A DNA stretch of 15,781 bases from Hadarchaeum sp964343275 (lineage in GTDB: Archaea; Hadarchaeota; Hadarchaeia; Hadarchaeales; Hadarchaeaceae). The notes beneath the pieces were generated by a model that was not told the DNA's origin, searched no databases, and saw nothing but the letters and a program-made list of their open reading frames with translations. The stretch covers positions 1 to 15,781 of the forward strand of contig CAYFIY010000027.1 in NCBI GenBank assembly GCA_964343275.1, given 5' to 3'. The position numbers and the translations under genes were made by a program. Below are positions 13,385-15,781 of the stretch, in pieces; position 1 is the stretch's first letter; each line of letters opens with the position of its first letter.

Positions 13385-15148
13385 ATGAGTCGAGAAGATT
13401 TAATTGATGTTGCAACTGGTGAAGTTTCTGCTGATGTGGTAATCAAAGACGGAAAGCTAGTAAATATACACACACGAGAGATATATACTGCCGACGTAGC
13501 CATAAAAGGAAAAAGAATTGCATATGTTGGCGAAGCTGGACATACTGTAGGTAATAAGACTAAGGTTTTGAGTGCGAAAGGGAAATACATCGTTCCAGGA
13601 CTGATTGACCCACATATACATGTAGGTGAAAGCTATCTAACAATCGATCAGTTAGCTCGAGCATTGATCCTACACGGGACCACAGCGGTTGCTACAGACT
13701 TCTATGAAATATTTGTGGTTTCAGGACCTAGGGGCGTAAAGTTTGCATTGAGTGAGGGGAAAAAGACTCCTTTAAAGATATTCTTGGTCTTAATGCAGCA
13801 AATAATGAAATTGGAACACTTGGGTACATATCCAAGATCAGAGAAACAGATGGCCAATGAGATGGAAGGAATGCTGCATTGGCCTGAGACCTTAGGGATA
13901 AACGAACCGCCACTTGCTCCCATATTAACAAGAGACCCTATTGTAATGAAATTGATAAGGTCTGCTTGGAAGGAAAAAAAGATTCTTGTGGGGCACTATC
14001 CCTTTTCGGATAAAAAAAAGTTAAACGCTTACTTAACAACGGGTGCAAATTCAGACCATGAATCCAAGACAGAAAAAGAAGCCCTAGATAAAATACGTTT
14101 AGGAATGCGAATAATGATACGAGAAGGCTCACCATCTCCAGACTTAGCCAAAGTAATTAAGATATTGGCTAATCATGAAGTCGAATCTCGGTATTTCATG
14201 TTATGTTCCGACGATGAAGATCTCCTTGATATCGTGCGTAAAGGTCATATGGATTTCAAGGTGAGAAAAGCGATTAAGGAAGGTATAGATCCAGTGACAG
14301 CGATTCAGATGGCAACGATAAACGTCGCTGAGTATTTGGGGATCGACCGGGACTTAGGAAGTATAACCCCTGGTAAAATAGGTGATATTTTAATAGTTGA
14401 TAAATTATCAGACCTAAAGATATCAACTGTAATAGCTGATGGGAAAACTGTAGCTCAAAACGGGCGATATATTGCTAAAGGAGACTCAAGAGGAACCCCT
14501 ACATTTATGACAAGAACTGTACGCCTTAAGAAGCCGCTCAAGCCAGCAGATTTTGAGGTAAAGTCAAAAGAAAACAAACAAAAAGCTAAAGTTCGCGTAA
14601 TTGGTGTTGAAGACGGTAGTCTAATAAGAAAATGGAAAACAGATACATTGTTGGTCGAAAACGGCCGTATTATCCCAGATGTCGGAAGGGACATCGTAAA
14701 AGCAGCTGTTGTAGAATGTCACAGAAAGACTGGTAGAATTGGCATTGGATTTATCAGTGGACTCGGCCTGAAAGGAGGAGCTATCGCGTGTACGCATAAC
14801 CATCTCTACCAAAACTTGGTCGTTGTCGGCACTAGCGATAAAGATATGAGTTTTGCTGCAAATAAACTTGCGGACTTGGGTGGGGGACTATTGGCTACAA
14901 AAAATGGTAGGGTATTAGACCAACTCCCCATGCCATTCGGCGGCGTAATGACTAATGCCCCATATACTGATGCTTATCATAAGTTAGAGCGACTAGGTAG
15001 TACCGTCAAACGATTAGGAGTTAATTATGAGTCTCCATTTCTCACGTTAGCTTTTATCACGCTACCGGCTATCCCTGAAGCAGCGATAACCGACAAAGGC
15101 CTTGTAGATGTTAGCAAACAAGAAATAGTAGATCTAATAATATCATGA
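13385..15148 (+). CDS. Adenine deaminase-family amidohydrolase (copy 3)
   Basis: 587 residues from ATG 13385; a TTG three codons earlier is less likely given the promoter spacing and the alignment MSREDLIDVATGEVSA with copy 1. Full Ade architecture. All five usual amidohydrolase metal positions are readable: DPHIHV (HxH), GINE (strand-4 Glu), VGHYPF (strand-5 His), NSDHES (strand-6 His) and CSDDED (strand-8 Asp). There is one extra residue before the Glu-Ser of HIHVGES. Odd: the Ade-specific DPHE is DFYE, and the C-terminal HDSHN is HLYQN inside THNHLYQN. It is thus the copy most likely to be a working metal-dependent deaminase or hydrolase, but probably on a substrate other than plain adenine (inference). 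It is divergent from the permease pair, which suggests shared use of an imported nucleobase or nucleoside. Confidence 0.9.
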   Translation: MSREDLIDVATGEVSADVVIKDGKLVNIHTREIYTADVAIKGKRIAYVGEAGHTVGNKTKVLSAKGKYIVPGLIDPHIHVGESYLTIDQLARALILHGTTAVATDFYEIFVVSGPRGVKFALSEGKKTPLKIFLVLMQQIMKLEHLGTYPRSEKQMANEMEGMLHWPETLGINEPPLAPILTRDPIVMKLIRSAWKEKKILVGHYPFSDKKKLNAYLTTGANSDHESKTEKEALDKIRLGMRIMIREGSPSPDLAKVIKILANHEVESRYFMLCSDDEDLLDIVRKGHMDFKVRKAIKEGIDPVTAIQMATINVAEYLGIDRDLGSITPGKIGDILIVDKLSDLKISTVIADGKTVAQNGRYIAKGDSRGTPTFMTRTVRLKKPLKPADFEVKSKENKQKAKVRVIGVEDGSLIRKWKTDTLLVENGRIIPDVGRDIVKAAVVECHRKTGRIGIGFISGLGLKGGAIACTHNHLYQNLVVVGTSDKDMSFAANKLADLGGGLLATKNGRVLDQLPMPFGGVMTNAPYTDAYHKLERLGSTVKRLGVNYESPFLTLAFITLPAIPEAAITDKGLVDVSKQEIVDLIIS

Positions 15149-15321
15149 TCTCTTACATACGTTTTGACCTAAATACATTAAAACCGACAAAATAATAGCT
15201 GGACATCTATAATAAAGTAAATAGACGGATCACAGATATGGGAGTACCATTAGAGTAAAACTGAAAAGCATCTTAAGTAAAATTTCATGAAATTGTCTTT
15301 AGTCTCCAACCTGTCGTCGGG

Positions 15322-15447
15322 CTAATCATCTTCGATCTTCGCCCTAATATTTACTTGAAAGCCATAAACATCTAGTGGTTGACCAAGGTCAACTTTTACC
15401 GAGTCAACATGTTTAGATTTAAACTTCGCATTTCTTTCTTGACCCAC
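15322..15447 (-). CDS. Possible 41-residue small protein
   Basis: From GTG 15447 to TAG 15322 on the minus strand the frame reads NAKFKSKHVDSVKVDL then GQPLDVYGFQVNIRAKIEDD, with an alternating pattern typical of beta strands and a plausible acidic end. There is no Shine-Dalgarno site, no ATG, and no family recognised. It could be the tail of a lost gene or chance. Confidence 0.25.
   Translation of the reverse strand: MGQERNAKFKSKHVDSVKVDLGQPLDVYGFQVNIRAKIEDD
15378..15393. repeat. Inverted repeat GTTGACC-AA-GGTCAAC
   Basis: Two 7-bp perfect arms with a 2-nt centre. The TTGACC half-site recurs at 15164-15169 and, inverted, at 15488-15493, so three separate places in this gap share it. Confidence 0.5.
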
Positions 15448-15568
15448 GAAGTGGAAAATAAAAATTATTTACTTTACATTAATGCTAGGTCAAAGCTATT
15501 TTTTCTAAAATCTTTAGATTTAATCCTTTATACATAATTTTGTATTTTATTTTTTTTTGTTATCTCCC

Positions 15569-15781
15569 TCAGATAGATGTCCATGGTCGATTGCGCATTT
15601 TGGAAATACCTGCCCGTTCGAATATTTCTTCCGACATTTGATTGGATTGCTCAATCAGATTGGGATACAAATCATCTATGCCGTGTACTCGCCTGTTTTC
15701 CATAATTATTTTTCCGTTACATACAACAGTATCAACTTCGAAACCCTGAGCTTGATAGACGATAGCTGAAACAACATTTGG
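15569..15781 (-). CDS. Amidohydrolase of the TRZ/MtaD (SAH/5'-deoxyadenosine deaminase-like) family, C-terminal end
   Basis: The last 70 codons of a minus-strand gene that begins outside the window. PNVVSAIVYQAQGFEVDTVV followed by CNGKIIMENRRV, then a D-x-L-Y-P helix, is the typical closing beta domain of TRZ/ATZ-type amidohydrolases (5-methylthioadenosine/S-adenosylhomocysteine deaminase, DadD, guanine- and triazine-hydrolases). The catalytic barrel is not visible, so the substrate cannot be set. Its position next to a third Ade-family gene and a nucleoside-type transporter fits a purine-nucleoside deaminase. Confidence 0.82.
   Translation of the reverse strand, partial: PNVVSAIVYQAQGFEVDTVVCNGKIIMENRRVHGIDDLYPNLIEQSNQMSEEIFERAGISKMRNRPWTSI

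Larger units (their letters stand above)
15149..15568. other. Gap between convergent genes with TTGACC inverted repeats
   Basis: This 420-bp AT-rich gap holds TTTGACCTA at 15163-15171 and its perfect complement TAGGTCAAA at 15486-15494, plus GTTGACCAAGGTCAAC at 15378-15393 between them. A possible 41-residue minus-strand ORF overlaps the inner repeat. T-rich runs at 15496-15560 could end transcription from copy 3. Confidence 0.45.

Noticed and set aside
1..15781. CRISPR array, complete insertion sequence, phage genes
   Set aside because: No regularly spaced repeats, transposase, integrase or structural phage genes were seen on either strand.

Overview
The window reads as archaeal, most likely Thermoproteota (a Bathyarchaeia-like lineage is my inference, not shown). 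The signs are an archaeal-type 4-phosphopantoate--beta-alanine ligase, an aEF1A-type elongation factor, tRNA genes interrupted by bulge-helix-bulge-type introns (one tRNA-Asn carries three), and TATA boxes close to TTTAAATA set 22-29 nt before start codons, as in leaderless or nearly leaderless archaeal transcription. No CRISPR array or complete insertion sequence was seen.

Layout. 1-3472: two divergent adenine-deaminase-family genes; the first runs off the left edge. 3526-4176: a stand-alone corrinoid (B12-binding) methyl-carrier protein on the minus strand. 4395-4964: an orphan 189-residue protein (minus). 5169-5780: a glyoxalase II/persulfide-dioxygenase-like metallo-beta-lactamase hydrolase (plus). 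5781-6785: a decayed strip with two intron-containing tRNA genes on the minus strand (CAT anticodon at 5977-6066; Asn-GTT at 6608-6785). Gene debris lies against the 3' side of each tRNA, including a broken FtsX/MacB-type permease. 6908-9801: CoA-synthesis ligase (minus), divergent from a two-gene plus-strand unit of an unknown membrane protein and a divergent EF-1alpha, with a perfect 16-bp palindrome between them. 9976-13025: a BMP-family solute receptor (plus) converging on two overlapping-family ABC permeases (minus). 13385-15148: a third adenine-deaminase-family gene. 15569-15781: the C-terminal end of an MtaD/SAH-deaminase-like amidohydrolase (minus).

How it may work together. BMP receptors with paired BPD_transp_2 permeases usually import nucleosides or related compounds. 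Three Ade-family proteins and a TRZ/MtaD-type amidohydrolase flank them, so this is plausibly a nucleoside/purine uptake and deamination locus. No gene for the ABC ATPase is present here. The three Ade paralogs have lost different conserved motifs: the first lacks the Glu and His usually contributed by strands 4 and 5 but keeps the Ade-specific DPHE and HDxHN motifs. The second and third keep most barrel ligands but lost DPHE and HDxHN. This complementary wear points to new substrates, to non-catalytic partners, or to a hetero-oligomer. It is the strongest candidate here for undescribed biology, together with the three-intron tRNA-Asn and the EF-1alpha with a short, altered switch I.
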